From: Bacteroides cellulosilyticus
GTDB lineage: Bacteria > Bacteroidota > Bacteroidia > Bacteroidales > Bacteroidaceae
NCBI RefSeq assembly: GCF_020091405.1
Contig: NZ_CP081903.1
Coordinates: 6,634,501 to 6,698,500 of the forward strand
DNA: 64,000 bases
Reading direction: 5' to 3'
Position numbers and translations under genes: made by a program. Positions within the stretch are counted from its first letter, which is position 1. Every line of letters starts with the position of its first letter. The notes below the pieces were generated by a model that saw only the letters and a list, made by a program, of their open reading frames with translations, did not search any database and was not told where the DNA came from. Below, piece after piece: positions 35,998-44,437 of the stretch.

Positions 35998-36043
35998 AAA
36001 CTTGCAAACTTGCAATTCTTGCAGGCCCCTCACACCCACACAC
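35998..36043 (-). repeat. 46-bp dispersed repeat, intergenic copy
   Basis: The reverse complement matches 37533-37578 at 43 of 46 positions. Both hold GTGTGTGGGTGTGAGGGG followed by TTGCAAGTTTGCAAGTTT. This copy is non-coding, just downstream of the DUF3987 gene stop. Confidence 0.8.
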
Positions 36044-36093
36044 GCACGCGCATTATATCAGGTGTATTTGATTTTTTCTTCCCCACCCCTGCT

Positions 36094-37863
36094 TCAGTTG
36101 AACCGGTATTCTCCCCTGCCGCTTTTCTTCAGCTGGCCTTTGTCCGTCATGCGTTTCAGCATCGAGTCGAGCGTGCCGGGGGATATTCCGCACTGTTCGC
36201 TCGCCCGGAGGGCTTGAGTACGAGTAAAGCTGAGAGGCAGTAAATCCAGGAATGCCTCCGGCGAAGCCTTCTGCTGCGTCAAGGTGTCGCCAGCCGGGAG
36301 AAATGAAAGGACATGGCACGAATGCAGGTAGAGAGGCCCCGTGAGGGATAGTACAGCGTGGAAGTCCTCGCTGCTGACAGTGAGGTCGAACTGCGGTACC
36401 ACCCCATCTTTCACGTTCTCTTGCGGAATACGGGGTGAAGGCGACAGTCCCGGACACGACATCAGTGTCTTTATCAGGTCATCCGTCGTGCCCAATGCCA
36501 GTAAAACGTCGAGTGAGCGCATCAATGCCACGATACCGATGATGCGGCAGATGTTGATGGCGATACGTGCCACTGCGCTCTTCATGTGACTGCCATGAAC
36601 CACGCCCGCCCTACCGAATACGCCGGAGAAATGGACGTTGAATTCATCTTGCTGCTCCTGAGTGAGTTTCAGGTTTATGCCGCTTATAGCAGCTGCCAGG
36701 GCATCGAGCAACTGTTTCCAATGTTCTCCCCAAGCGGTGAATATACAGTCGTAGTCGGTTCCTGACTGATCGAACTGATTCCTCCACTCATTAATGGGAG
36801 GCATACAGTAGAACAGTTGACGCGAGAAGAGGCCGTTCTCTGCCGAGGGAACAAGCGGTTTTACCTGATTCGGTGTGCCACTGAGCAGTACACTGAGATA
36901 TGACTTTGGGCACTCACGATATTCGTGATTGGTACGGCGGTTATAGGACAGCCTGTCGTGATCGAAACTCTTGCGGAGTGTTTCGCTCCAATGTCCGTAC
37001 TCGGCTCCGATGGCTTCGCTCACGGTGTCTGCTTCGGTCTCGCAGATCAGTCCGACTCCGTCGGCATCCATCAGATTTTCCATCATACCGGCACCGGAGT
37101 TGTCACCCGCGATGAGGAACATCTTCATGCAAGGCGGTTCGGGCTCGGCATTTTTGGCTTTCTCCTTGCCCAGCGTGTCCCATTGCGCTTTCTCACAGCG
37201 ATAGGCTTTGAGCTTTTCGTGGTACGCTTCCAGCAGCGAGTTGTGTATGGGCTCTGCCAACCGACGCACCCACGTCAGCGCCCCTTTTCCGGAAGCGGGC
37301 GGAGCAATGATGAAAGTTTGCAGGCACGGATATTGGCTTTTGCGTCCGTAGACGAAGTGCAGCAACTTGTTGAGAGTGGCTCCGAATACAGTTACCGCTC
37401 CCAACAACAGGATGTCCTTTTGGGCAGGCGTATCGCCGCAGTCTATCACCTGTTGCAGGAAATGAGGCCACTGATAGTCCGGGAAACAAGGCAAGCGAAC
37501 CGATTTATCCACCTCCTCGTGCACGCGCGCAGGTGTGTGGGTGTGAGGGGACTGCAAGTTTTGCAAGTTTGCAAGTTTCTTGTCGAGGCGCACCCCTGCC
37601 AGTTGCGCCAGATGTAATACCGTTCCCAGGGAATTACCTCCCCGCCCGTGCTGCAAGGCATGGCTGTAGAGCTTGTCCGCTTCATCCTGCCGGTACTTGT
37701 CGGACAAGCGGCAAAGGCGGTGGAAAAAGCTACGTCCCGCTTCACCGCAACTGTTGGCCACGGCAAAGGCCAATGGCATGTATTCCTGATAAGTGGGGGC
37801 AAGATTGACTCCTGCCTGTTCTACGGCAATGGTCAGTTGTTCTATAATGTCAATATCGTTCAT
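36094..37863 (-). CDS. DUF3987-domain protein (primase/helicase-like)
   Basis: 589 residues. The DUF3987 core has a P-loop-like PPASGKGALTWVRR near 190, LICETEADTV near 275 and SVLLSGTPNQV near 325, arranged as in a helicase-type NTPase. The C-terminus carries a winged-helix-like segment (TQALRASEQCGISPGTLDSM). It is encoded 4 bp after the VirE-N gene, forming a two-gene unit typical of integrated elements in Bacteroides; together they resemble a primase-helicase split in two. A 46-bp dispersed repeat is in frame near residues 95-110 (KLANLQNLQSPHTHTPAR), apparently an insertion tolerated in a linker. Confidence 0.85.
   Translation of the reverse strand: MNDIDIIEQLTIAVEQAGVNLAPTYQEYMPLAFAVANSCGEAGRSFFHRLCRLSDKYRQDEADKLYSHALQHGRGGNSLGTVLHLAQLAGVRLDKKLANLQNLQSPHTHTPARVHEEVDKSVRLPCFPDYQWPHFLQQVIDCGDTPAQKDILLLGAVTVFGATLNKLLHFVYGRKSQYPCLQTFIIAPPASGKGALTWVRRLAEPIHNSLLEAYHEKLKAYRCEKAQWDTLGKEKAKNAEPEPPCMKMFLIAGDNSGAGMMENLMDADGVGLICETEADTVSEAIGAEYGHWSETLRKSFDHDRLSYNRRTNHEYRECPKSYLSVLLSGTPNQVKPLVPSAENGLFSRQLFYCMPPINEWRNQFDQSGTDYDCIFTAWGEHWKQLLDALAAAISGINLKLTQEQQDEFNVHFSGVFGRAGVVHGSHMKSAVARIAINICRIIGIVALMRSLDVLLALGTTDDLIKTLMSCPGLSPSPRIPQENVKDGVVPQFDLTVSSEDFHAVLSLTGPLYLHSCHVLSFLPAGDTLTQQKASPEAFLDLLPLSFTRTQALRASEQCGISPGTLDSMLKRMTDKGQLKKSGRGEYRFN
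37533..37578 (+). repeat. 46-bp dispersed repeat, coding copy
   Basis: Inverted relative to 35998-36043 (43/46 matches). Read on the minus strand it encodes the NLQNLQSPHTHTP part of the DUF3987 protein. Confidence 0.8.
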
Positions 37864-37867
37864 GAGA

Positions 37868-38434
37868 TTATTTATGATTTATGGACTTCGCTTCTTCATC
37901 GTATGCCAGGAAGCAGGCTCTCGACATATCAGCGTTGGCGGTATCGGCTTTCAGCCCGTGCTTCCATTCCAGATAGTCCCAGGCGGTGTGCACTGCATTG
38001 TCAAACGACTGTTCAAGCGTATCTGTGAGATTCAGCCGGTAGGGTACAAAGAGTTTCACTCCTTTAGCACCAGGGCTTACGAAGGCGAGGTCGGGTTGCA
38101 GCACTTCGTCGGCAAAGAGGCGGTCACGCCACATTGCAGCTTCTTCGGTAGAAGCAAGATGGTCGATATCTATCACGAATAGTCCGGAGGGTACCATGAT
38201 ACACTGCTCCCGACAATACGAAAAGATTCCGGCAGGCGTGACGTAAGGCAATAACGTCTGTTTTTTTCCACGGAATGCCTTATCATTTTCGATATCGGCC
38301 CTTACTCTTTTTGTCAGTTCCTTCAGACAGGAATCGGAGGAGATGTAGGCATGAAGCCCTGCTACGCTGCACACTCCCGCAGGTACTTTATTAGTGACGG
38401 GAGCGTTGAAAAAAGACATGATATATTCTTTCAT
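37868..38434 (-). CDS. VirE N-terminal domain (BT4734-like) protein
   Basis: 188 residues; an internal start MSFFNAPVTNKVP at 38419 is closer to the family's usual N-terminus. It contains the BT4734-like/VirE-N core: SFFNAPVTNKVP, FVIDIDHL (acidic pair as in primase-like folds) and FVSPGAKGVKLFVPY. The family pairs with DUF3987 proteins and probably provides the polymerase-like half of a replication protein. It is encoded 4 bp upstream of the DUF3987 gene. The promoter TATATTTG lies at 38498-38491. Confidence 0.85.
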   Translation of the reverse strand: MKEYIMSFFNAPVTNKVPAGVCSVAGLHAYISSDSCLKELTKRVRADIENDKAFRGKKQTLLPYVTPAGIFSYCREQCIMVPSGLFVIDIDHLASTEEAAMWRDRLFADEVLQPDLAFVSPGAKGVKLFVPYRLNLTDTLEQSFDNAVHTAWDYLEWKHGLKADTANADMSRACFLAYDEEAKSINHK

Positions 38435-38490
38435 GATGTTGATTCTAATTTAATTAAAAATATATTCTATAATTTTCAGATTTATGCCTA

Positions 38491-38498
38491 CAAATATA
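38491..38498 (-). promoter_or_regulatory. -7 promoter element of VirE-N/DUF3987 unit
   Basis: Reads TATATTTG on the minus strand, about 57 bp before the ATG at 38434. Confidence 0.55.
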
Positions 38499-38598
38499 CG
38501 GCTTATAAACCATCCTTTTTACTTCGTTAAAAGGCATTTACTAAGCGTTTACACTCATTAATCGCCCATTGATTATTCATTGAAAATTATTAAAGAGA

Positions 38599-39048
38599 AT
38601 GGAGAGAGAAAATATAAATATGAACGACAAACCGGAAATAGAGATAAAGATATTCGGCGGTACGAACATGATAGCCCCGGCAGGCGCTACCGCCGTTCAG
38701 AATTTTTACGGCGATCAGTTTGCCGAGGTCGCCATCCGTCCCGAAGAAACCGAGGGCATTGAAAGTCTGAACGATGCCGAGTGCCTTCTTTTCACCTACG
38801 TGCCCGACGTGAAAAAAGTGCATGAGTACACCCGACTTCTGGGAGAATGCGCCACCGCCCACGATCTGGCGGGTGTAGTGAGCATCATGCTCGGCGAACC
38901 CCGCGTGAACAAGGACACGGTGGTGAAAGGCACCTTCATCGAGGTTCTTCTTCCTTTCGCTTCCCGACTGACATCGGGGGCAAAGGTGGACAATGTGAGA
39001 CAACAGATTAATAATATGCTGATGAGGCAAGGGAGAGGAGGAAAATAA
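38599..39048 (+). CDS. Uncharacterised small protein
   Basis: 149 residues (142 if started at MNDKPEIEIKIFGG, which has GGAGAGAG upstream). It opens with IKIFGGTNMIAPAGATAVQN and is otherwise mixed alpha/beta without signal peptide or membrane segment. I do not recognise a named family. It is divergent from the VirE-N gene and 76 bp before the next AAA gene, whose promoter follows its stop. A role in the same mobile-type block is likely. Confidence 0.65.
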   Translation: MERENINMNDKPEIEIKIFGGTNMIAPAGATAVQNFYGDQFAEVAIRPEETEGIESLNDAECLLFTYVPDVKKVHEYTRLLGECATAHDLAGVVSIMLGEPRVNKDTVVKGTFIEVLLPFASRLTSGAKVDNVRQQINNMLMRQGRGGK

Positions 39049-39056
39049 AAGAAAGC

Positions 39057-39092
39057 TTTGTTTGGAGAAAACGGGCGGATTTTGTTACTTTG
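39057..39092 (+). promoter_or_regulatory. Promoter of AAA/PD-(D/E)XK gene
   Basis: TTTG (39061-39064) lies 20 bp before TTACTTTG (39085-39092), one mismatch from the -7 consensus. An AGGAGG ribosome-binding site follows at 39111-39116, 8 bp before the ATG at 39125. Such a strong Shine-Dalgarno is unusual in this window. Confidence 0.65.
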
Positions 39093-39124
39093 CCAATAAA
39101 CCATACGTGAAGGAGGAAACAGAT

Positions 39125-40720
39125 ATGATGCAGCGACGACTTTATCCGATAGGGATACAGACTTTCTCAGAAATCCGGGAAAAGAACTATTTGTATATTG
39201 ACAAGACAGGATACGTTTATAGAATGACGAATTCCAACTCTAAGTATGTGTTTCTGAGCCGTCCGCGCCGCTTCGGAAAAAGCTTGCTCACCAGCACGCT
39301 TCATTCTTATTTCGAAGGCCGGAAAGAACTGTTCGAAGGTCTTGCCATAGAGGGACTGGAGACGGAATGGACCCGGTATCCGGTGCTTCATTTCGACATG
39401 AGCACGGCGAAGCACGTGAACAGGGAGCAACTGGAACAGGAATTGAATCTCAAGTTATTGAAGTATGAAAAAATCTATGGCAGAGAAGAAGGTGAAATAA
39501 ATGCCAATCAGCGCTTGCAAGGTCTTATAGGACGTGCTTATGCTCAGACCGGCCGGCAGGTTGTTGTTTTGATAGACGAATATGACGCCCCGCTTCTCGA
39601 TGTGATGCATGAAGAGAAGAACCTGCCCACGCTTCGGAACGTAATGCGGAATTTCTACAGCCCGCTCAAGGCGTGCGACCCTTATTTGCGTTTCGTGTTC
39701 CTGACAGGTATCACGAAATTCTCTCAACTGAGCATCTTCAGCGAATTGAACAACATCAAGAATATCAGCATGGATGAACCGTATGCCGCTATTTGTGGCA
39801 TTAGCGAAGAGGAAATGCTGACCCAAATGTCCGATGATCTTAATCTTTTGGCTGACAAGCTGAAGGTTACCCGCGATGAAATCATTGGTCAGCTGAAAGG
39901 GAACTATGACGGCTATCATTTCACCTGGCCGTCGCCCGACCTATACAATCCGTTCAGCCTGCTGAATGCTTTTGCCGATGGCAAGATGAACTCTTATTGG
40001 TTCGGCAGCGGCACGCCTACCTATCTGATAGAAATGCTGAACAAGTATGGCGTTGCTCCCCAACAGATAGGAGGACGGAAAGTATTTGCCACAGCTTTCG
40101 ATGCTCCAACGGAACGGATGACGGATATTACCCCGTTGCTCTACCAGAGTGGCTATGTCACCATAAAGGACTACTCTTCGTTGACAATGCTTTATACACT
40201 CGACATTCCCAATAAGGAAGTGCGCATCGGACTGATGCAGAGCCTGCTTGCCAATTATCTGCACCGATATACCAACGACGGTCTCACCACCGTGGCTTTG
40301 CTGTACGAAGCTATTGTCGAAGAAAGGTTGGACGATGCCCTGCGCCTGTTGCAGACTTTCCTTTCCACCGTTCCCAAGTGCGACAATACCGATTATGAGG
40401 GTCATTATCAATCCTTGCTCTATGTCATATTCAGCCTTCTGGGTATGTACGTCGATGTGGAGGTACGCACGCCTCGTGGTCGTGTAGACATGGTGATGCG
40501 CACGCACGCCATTCTTTATGTAGTGGAGCTGAAACTGAACAAGAGCGCCGACGACGCCATGCAGCAAATCGATCTGAAGAATTATCCTGAACGCTTCGCC
40601 CTGTGCGGACTGCCGATAGTAAAAGTAGGAATTAACTTCGACAGTGAACGGAAGACATTGGGGGAGTGGAAGATAGAAGGGAAGGGTGAAAATATGGACA
40701 GGAATGACATTAATTACTGA
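39125..40720 (+). CDS. AAA-ATPase-like / PD-(D/E)XK nuclease-superfamily protein
   Basis: 531 residues. The N-terminal AAA-ATPase-like domain starts with the typical RRLYPIGIQTFSEIREKNY and YIDKTGYVYRM, with a P-loop RPRRFGKSLLTS near 49-58 and Walker B VVVLIDEYDAPLLD near 150. The C-terminal PD-(D/E)XK domain is intact: RVDMVM (D near 455), then VVELKLN (ExK near 466). It is abundant and often multi-copy in Bacteroides, with unproven function; defence and mobile-element roles have been proposed. The start at 39125 is fixed by a strong ribosome-binding site. Downstream is another ATPase-containing module. Confidence 0.88.
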   Translation: MMQRRLYPIGIQTFSEIREKNYLYIDKTGYVYRMTNSNSKYVFLSRPRRFGKSLLTSTLHSYFEGRKELFEGLAIEGLETEWTRYPVLHFDMSTAKHVNREQLEQELNLKLLKYEKIYGREEGEINANQRLQGLIGRAYAQTGRQVVVLIDEYDAPLLDVMHEEKNLPTLRNVMRNFYSPLKACDPYLRFVFLTGITKFSQLSIFSELNNIKNISMDEPYAAICGISEEEMLTQMSDDLNLLADKLKVTRDEIIGQLKGNYDGYHFTWPSPDLYNPFSLLNAFADGKMNSYWFGSGTPTYLIEMLNKYGVAPQQIGGRKVFATAFDAPTERMTDITPLLYQSGYVTIKDYSSLTMLYTLDIPNKEVRIGLMQSLLANYLHRYTNDGLTTVALLYEAIVEERLDDALRLLQTFLSTVPKCDNTDYEGHYQSLLYVIFSLLGMYVDVEVRTPRGRVDMVMRTHAILYVVELKLNKSADDAMQQIDLKNYPERFALCGLPIVKVGINFDSERKTLGEWKIEGKGENMDRNDINY

Positions 40721-40745
40721 AATAGCACTATATTTGCAGTAATTA
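40711..40745 (+). promoter_or_regulatory. Promoter flanked by a 9-bp inverted repeat
   Basis: TAATTACTG (40711-40719) and CAGTAATTA (40737-40745) are exact reverse complements around the -7 box TATATTTG (40729-40736). This is a repressor-operator arrangement over the promoter of the ATPase-effector pair. Confidence 0.65.
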
Positions 40746-40767
40746 GCAGTTCATAAAAATCTCACAA

Positions 40768-41916
40768 ATGACAATGCAGAAGTTGAAAGTAAAAAATTTG
40801 GGTCCGATAAAAGAGGCGGATGTTACGCTCGGCGACCTCACTATATTGGTGGGTGAACAGGCAAGCGGAAAAAGCTTGTTCCTGCAAGTGATGAAGCTGC
40901 TGTTGGACAAGACCCATATTCTCAATACATTGGAGAAATACAACTACGTGGTCAATAAAAGTCCGGAGAACATCCTGACACTTTATTTCGGTGAAGGCAT
41001 GTCCGGGGTGTGGACTGATGAAACGTGCATTGCCAACATGGATACAGAAATCTGCAAAAAGAGTTCTCTGTTGGAAAAGGATGGAATGGACAAGGAATCT
41101 CTTTTCTATATTCCGGCACAACGTATCCTGAGTATTTCGGACGGGCGTCCTAAGAATTTTATGGAATTTGATGCCTCTACTCCCTACGTGCTGAGAACTT
41201 TCAGTGAAACTCTACGCTTGTTTTTTCAGAGTGGGCTAAATGCTGACGGAGTTGTTTTTCCTGCGCATGAGGAAATGGACACCTCTTTTGACGAGAGCAT
41301 CTTTCATGGCGGACGCATTGTGGCGGACGAGAGTTCGGGACAGAAAAAAATGCGGATGGAAATTGATGGAATGAGTGTGCCATTCATGACCTGGAGTGCC
41401 GGACAAAAGGAGTTTATGCCGCTATTGATGGCTTTCTATTGCCTGTATGGTCATTATTCAGCCGTAGCTCCCAAAGAGAAATATGAATATGTGGTGCTGG
41501 AAGAACCGGAAATGGGACTTCATCCGCAAGCAATAAAGACTATTATCCTGCAAGTGCTGGAGTTGATACAAATGGGATACAAAGTGGTTATCTCCACTCA
41601 TTCTCCTGTTTTTCTAGAATTTGCATGGGCTTTTAATTTACTGAACAGCCATGTAAAAGAGGAAAAAAATGAAGCTTTGCTTGAAATGTTTGATTTGAGC
41701 AGTGCAAGATCCATAAAGGATAAACTGAACAGCATCTTCAACAAGTCTGTCCATACTTATTATTTTGCACGTAAATCAGGCAAGGTGCACTCATTAGATA
41801 TAACCTCTTTGGATGCAGGAGATGATAACCCCGATATTTCCGAATGGGGAGGAATATCGCAATTTGCCGGCAGGGTATCTGAAATCGTAGCTAAATATAT
41901 GAGTGCAGATGAATAA
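40768..41916 (+). CDS. AAA/ABC-type ATPase of a two-gene module
   Basis: 382 residues of the predicted-ATPase (AAA_15/21-like) group. Walker A GEQASGKS (29-36) follows a beta-strand start (KLKVKNLGPIKEADVTLGDL). A signature-like segment TWSAGQKEFMPLL precedes Walker B YVVLEEPEMGLHP (about 241-253) and the STHSPVFLEF histidine loop. Such ATPases act as sensors or motors in many two-gene anti-phage systems. The next gene starts inside this gene's 3' end (8-bp overlap), so the two products are made together. The inverted repeat across the promoter suggests tight control. Confidence 0.85.
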   Translation: MTMQKLKVKNLGPIKEADVTLGDLTILVGEQASGKSLFLQVMKLLLDKTHILNTLEKYNYVVNKSPENILTLYFGEGMSGVWTDETCIANMDTEICKKSSLLEKDGMDKESLFYIPAQRILSISDGRPKNFMEFDASTPYVLRTFSETLRLFFQSGLNADGVVFPAHEEMDTSFDESIFHGGRIVADESSGQKKMRMEIDGMSVPFMTWSAGQKEFMPLLMAFYCLYGHYSAVAPKEKYEYVVLEEPEMGLHPQAIKTIILQVLELIQMGYKVVISTHSPVFLEFAWAFNLLNSHVKEEKNEALLEMFDLSSARSIKDKLNSIFNKSVHTYYFARKSGKVHSLDITSLDAGDDNPDISEWGGISQFAGRVSEIVAKYMSADE

Positions 41917-42412
41917 AAAAGGAGCATATACGGCAACAAAGAAGAATTCGGCAAAAGGAATATCTCTATTTGAAGAGGCCATAAACGCCACTCCAGATGT
42001 CACAGGAAAGTATCAAAAAGGATTGGCGGCTTTGGGTAATTACAGTACCAAGATAGAGATTGAGAATTCTCAACTGATAGACGGAAGTCTTGATATTGAT
42101 AAGACTGTCAAACAGCTATATCCGGAAGATGCTCGCTGGGATTATGCAGTATCATATAATGGAAAGGTCTATTTTATAGAAGTACATCCGGCAATGACTT
42201 GTGAAGTTACAAAAATATTAGAAAAATTGGCTTGGTTGAAACAATGGTTACAGCAGCAGGCTCCACTCATAAATAAGATAAAGGCGGAGGTGCCATACCA
42301 TTGGGTGCAAGCTTCCAATTGTATGATTTTACCTACATCGCCACAATATCGGCGGTTGGCTGCTGCGGGATTGTTTCCTAAAAGAAAGTGTAAATTGCCC
42401 ATTAAGATGTAG
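41909..42412 (+). CDS. Candidate effector partner of the ATPase (possible degenerate PD-(D/E)XK fold)
   Basis: 167 residues from the ATG at 41909, overlapping the ATPase stop by 8 bp (a GTG at 41903 is the alternative). It is a basic, cytosolic protein. The segment RWDYAVSYNGKVYFIEVHPA has the spacing of a PD-(D/E)XK core (D near 75, E near 90), but with E-V-H instead of E-x-K. I recognise no named family. The overlap with a P-loop ATPase gene and the operator-bearing promoter suggest a toxin- or nuclease-type effector in a defence-like module. This is inference. Confidence 0.65.
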   Translation: MNKKGAYTATKKNSAKGISLFEEAINATPDVTGKYQKGLAALGNYSTKIEIENSQLIDGSLDIDKTVKQLYPEDARWDYAVSYNGKVYFIEVHPAMTCEVTKILEKLAWLKQWLQQQAPLINKIKAEVPYHWVQASNCMILPTSPQYRRLAAAGLFPKRKCKLPIKM

Positions 42413-42488
42413 TATCAATCATTTTCAATCCGAAGGTTTCTATACCCCATTATATCTTTAAAATTAAACCTTTCATCTTTTAAAAACA

Positions 42489-43070
42489 GTGTTTATACAA
42501 AAGACAAACGTAGAGGGTTTGGCCATCATTGAGCCATGCCTTCTCAAAGACGCACGCGGTTACTTCTTCGAGTCTTTCTCCCAACGGGAATTCGAAGAGA
42601 AAGTACGCAAGGTGAATTTCGTGCAGGACAATGAGAGTATGTCATCATACGGAGTACTTCGAGGGCTTCATTTTCAGAAGCCGCCTTTTGCGCAAAGTAA
42701 ACTGGTGCGTTGCGTAAAAGGCAGCGTACTTGATGTGGCGGTTGACATTCGCAAAGGATCGCCCACATACGGTGAGCATGTGGCTGTAGAATTGTCAGAG
42801 GATAATCATTTGCAATTCTTCATTCCCAAAGGTTTTGCCCATGGTTTTGCTGTACTGAGTGAGGTAGCCGTATTTCAATACAAATGTGACAACTATTATG
42901 CTCCACAAGCTGACGGTGGAATCAGTATCTTGGATGAAGGTATAGGGATAGACTGGAAAATACCGGTTGATAAAGCGATACTTAGCGAAAAAGATATGAA
43001 GCATCCGTTACTGGGGGAGTTTGAGAGTCCGTTTGAATACAGTGCCAATCTATACCCCGAATTCGAATAA
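42489..43070 (+). CDS. rfbC: dTDP-4-dehydrorhamnose 3,5-epimerase
   Basis: A 193-residue cupin epimerase of dTDP-L-rhamnose synthesis. Family motifs: ARGYFFESFSQREFE, FVQDNESMSSYGVLRGLHFQ (catalytic His), KLVRCVKGSVLDVAVDIR and IPKGFAHGFAVLSE. The frame begins with GTG. It restarts the capsule operon after the inserted block. rfbA and rfbB are absent from the window and rfbD survives only as a scar immediately downstream, so rhamnose synthesis must rely on copies elsewhere. Confidence 0.93.
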   Translation: MFIQKTNVEGLAIIEPCLLKDARGYFFESFSQREFEEKVRKVNFVQDNESMSSYGVLRGLHFQKPPFAQSKLVRCVKGSVLDVAVDIRKGSPTYGEHVAVELSEDNHLQFFIPKGFAHGFAVLSEVAVFQYKCDNYYAPQADGGISILDEGIGIDWKIPVDKAILSEKDMKHPLLGEFESPFEYSANLYPEFE

Positions 43071-43072
43071 GC

Positions 43073-43219
43073 ATGAATATACTTATTACAGGAGCCAACT
43101 GGCACACACGTCCTCGATTTCGCAAAGGCATCAGGCACTTTGGGCATCCGAATCCCTTATTGGACGGAATCTCAGAAACAACATATCAACAATCTGAAAA
43201 AGCGGCAGTCGCACAAAAT
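43073..43219 (+). pseudogene. rfbD: Collapsed rfbD (dTDP-4-dehydrorhamnose reductase) remnant
   Basis: ATG at 43073 begins MNILITGAN, the typical RfbD nucleotide-binding start. After about ten codons a different frame (from about 43110) reads VLDFAKASGTLGIRIPYW then TESQKQHINNLKK, matching an RfbD C-terminus. Most of the gene (over 200 codons) has been deleted and the frames no longer join. The 3' frame runs on past the start of the next gene. Confidence 0.75.
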
Positions 43220-44365
43220 ATGGAAACGAAACGAGATTTGTATTTAGATATAGCAAAGGGAATTTGTATTATTCTAATGGTACTTGGCCATAGCGGATGT
43301 CCTGAGTGGATGAACCGTTTCATGGTTTTGTTCAGAATGCCCTGCTTTTTTTTCATCAGCGGCATTTTGTTGAGTGACAGATACCTAACCGACGTTAAAG
43401 GAGGAATCTGCAAGAAACTGAAAGGATACTACCAGCCTTATGTCAAATGGACGCTAATTTTTCTGTTGCTACACAATACATTCACTTATCTACACATTTA
43501 CGAAACGAGTTATACATGGCAGGAAACAGCCATAAAAATAGTACGTACCATTATTATGACCGGCGGAGAACAGTTGCTGGGTGGATATTGGTTCTTAATC
43601 TCGCTAACCTGGGCTTCCATAGGCACTATCGTTATTTTAAGCGCACTTCGAAATAAAAACAAATTAACAAACGTCCATATATGGGAGGGGGTAATTTTAG
43701 CTGTGCTAATTGCTTCGACAGAGCATTTGCTGCCATTTAAACTACCAGCCCAGTTTGGGCCACAAACATTCCTGGCATTGGCATTTTTCATGAGTGGTTA
43801 CATTTACCGCAAGAGCGGATTGAACAAAAGCAAACATCTGTCTCAATTATACGTACTTTTGCTTTTAATTCCGGCTATTGTTTCCGTATTCGCAGATTTG
43901 TCAATGTCAACGGCGGAAGCGCTATCCGGAGGGTATTTTGTAGTTGCATTGTCGGGAATAATTGGTTTTATACAATTGGCAAAGAAGCTCGAACATGACA
44001 AAGTTGTGGCATTGTTCAACTACATCGGAAACAAGACTCTGTATATCCTGACTTTCTACTTCCTTGCTTTCAAACCAATCAGCTATATTCTTATAAGATT
44101 GAATGGCCTGCCAATTTCTGACCTCTCGCAATTCCCTGTCTTGAAAGAGACAAGCAGTTGGATGTGGACAATCTATACAGTTGCCGGTATCTGCCTGCCG
44201 TTATTGGTTTGGGAGTTGTTCCACCTTCCTTTTTTGAGGTTTAAGAAAATAAAAAATAAATCTAACTACTATGAATCTCTATCTCTGCTGATTTGGGAAT
44301 TGAAAAATAAAGTAGTTAAGTGTTTGATGAATCTTACACACACTAATCACTTCCGGAAAGTATAA
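43220..44365 (+). CDS. Acyltransferase family 3 membrane protein (1 of 3)
   Basis: 381 residues with about ten transmembrane helices. The N-terminus METKRDLYLDIAKGICIILM, followed by VLGHSG with the catalytic His, is typical of the OafA/NodX-like acyltransferase family that O-acetylates sugars during capsule assembly. The start at 43220 is used because the in-frame upstream codons belong to the rfbD remnant. It likely decorates the repeat unit of this capsule. Confidence 0.88.
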   Translation: METKRDLYLDIAKGICIILMVLGHSGCPEWMNRFMVLFRMPCFFFISGILLSDRYLTDVKGGICKKLKGYYQPYVKWTLIFLLLHNTFTYLHIYETSYTWQETAIKIVRTIIMTGGEQLLGGYWFLISLTWASIGTIVILSALRNKNKLTNVHIWEGVILAVLIASTEHLLPFKLPAQFGPQTFLALAFFMSGYIYRKSGLNKSKHLSQLYVLLLLIPAIVSVFADLSMSTAEALSGGYFVVALSGIIGFIQLAKKLEHDKVVALFNYIGNKTLYILTFYFLAFKPISYILIRLNGLPISDLSQFPVLKETSSWMWTIYTVAGICLPLLVWELFHLPFLRFKKIKNKSNYYESLSLLIWELKNKVVKCLMNLTHTNHFRKV

Positions 44366-44437
44366 AAGTATTGTCTCCTATCATTCTTGGGCAACTTAAT
44401 ACCTCTAAACAGAATACTAACATAAACCTCTTACCAT

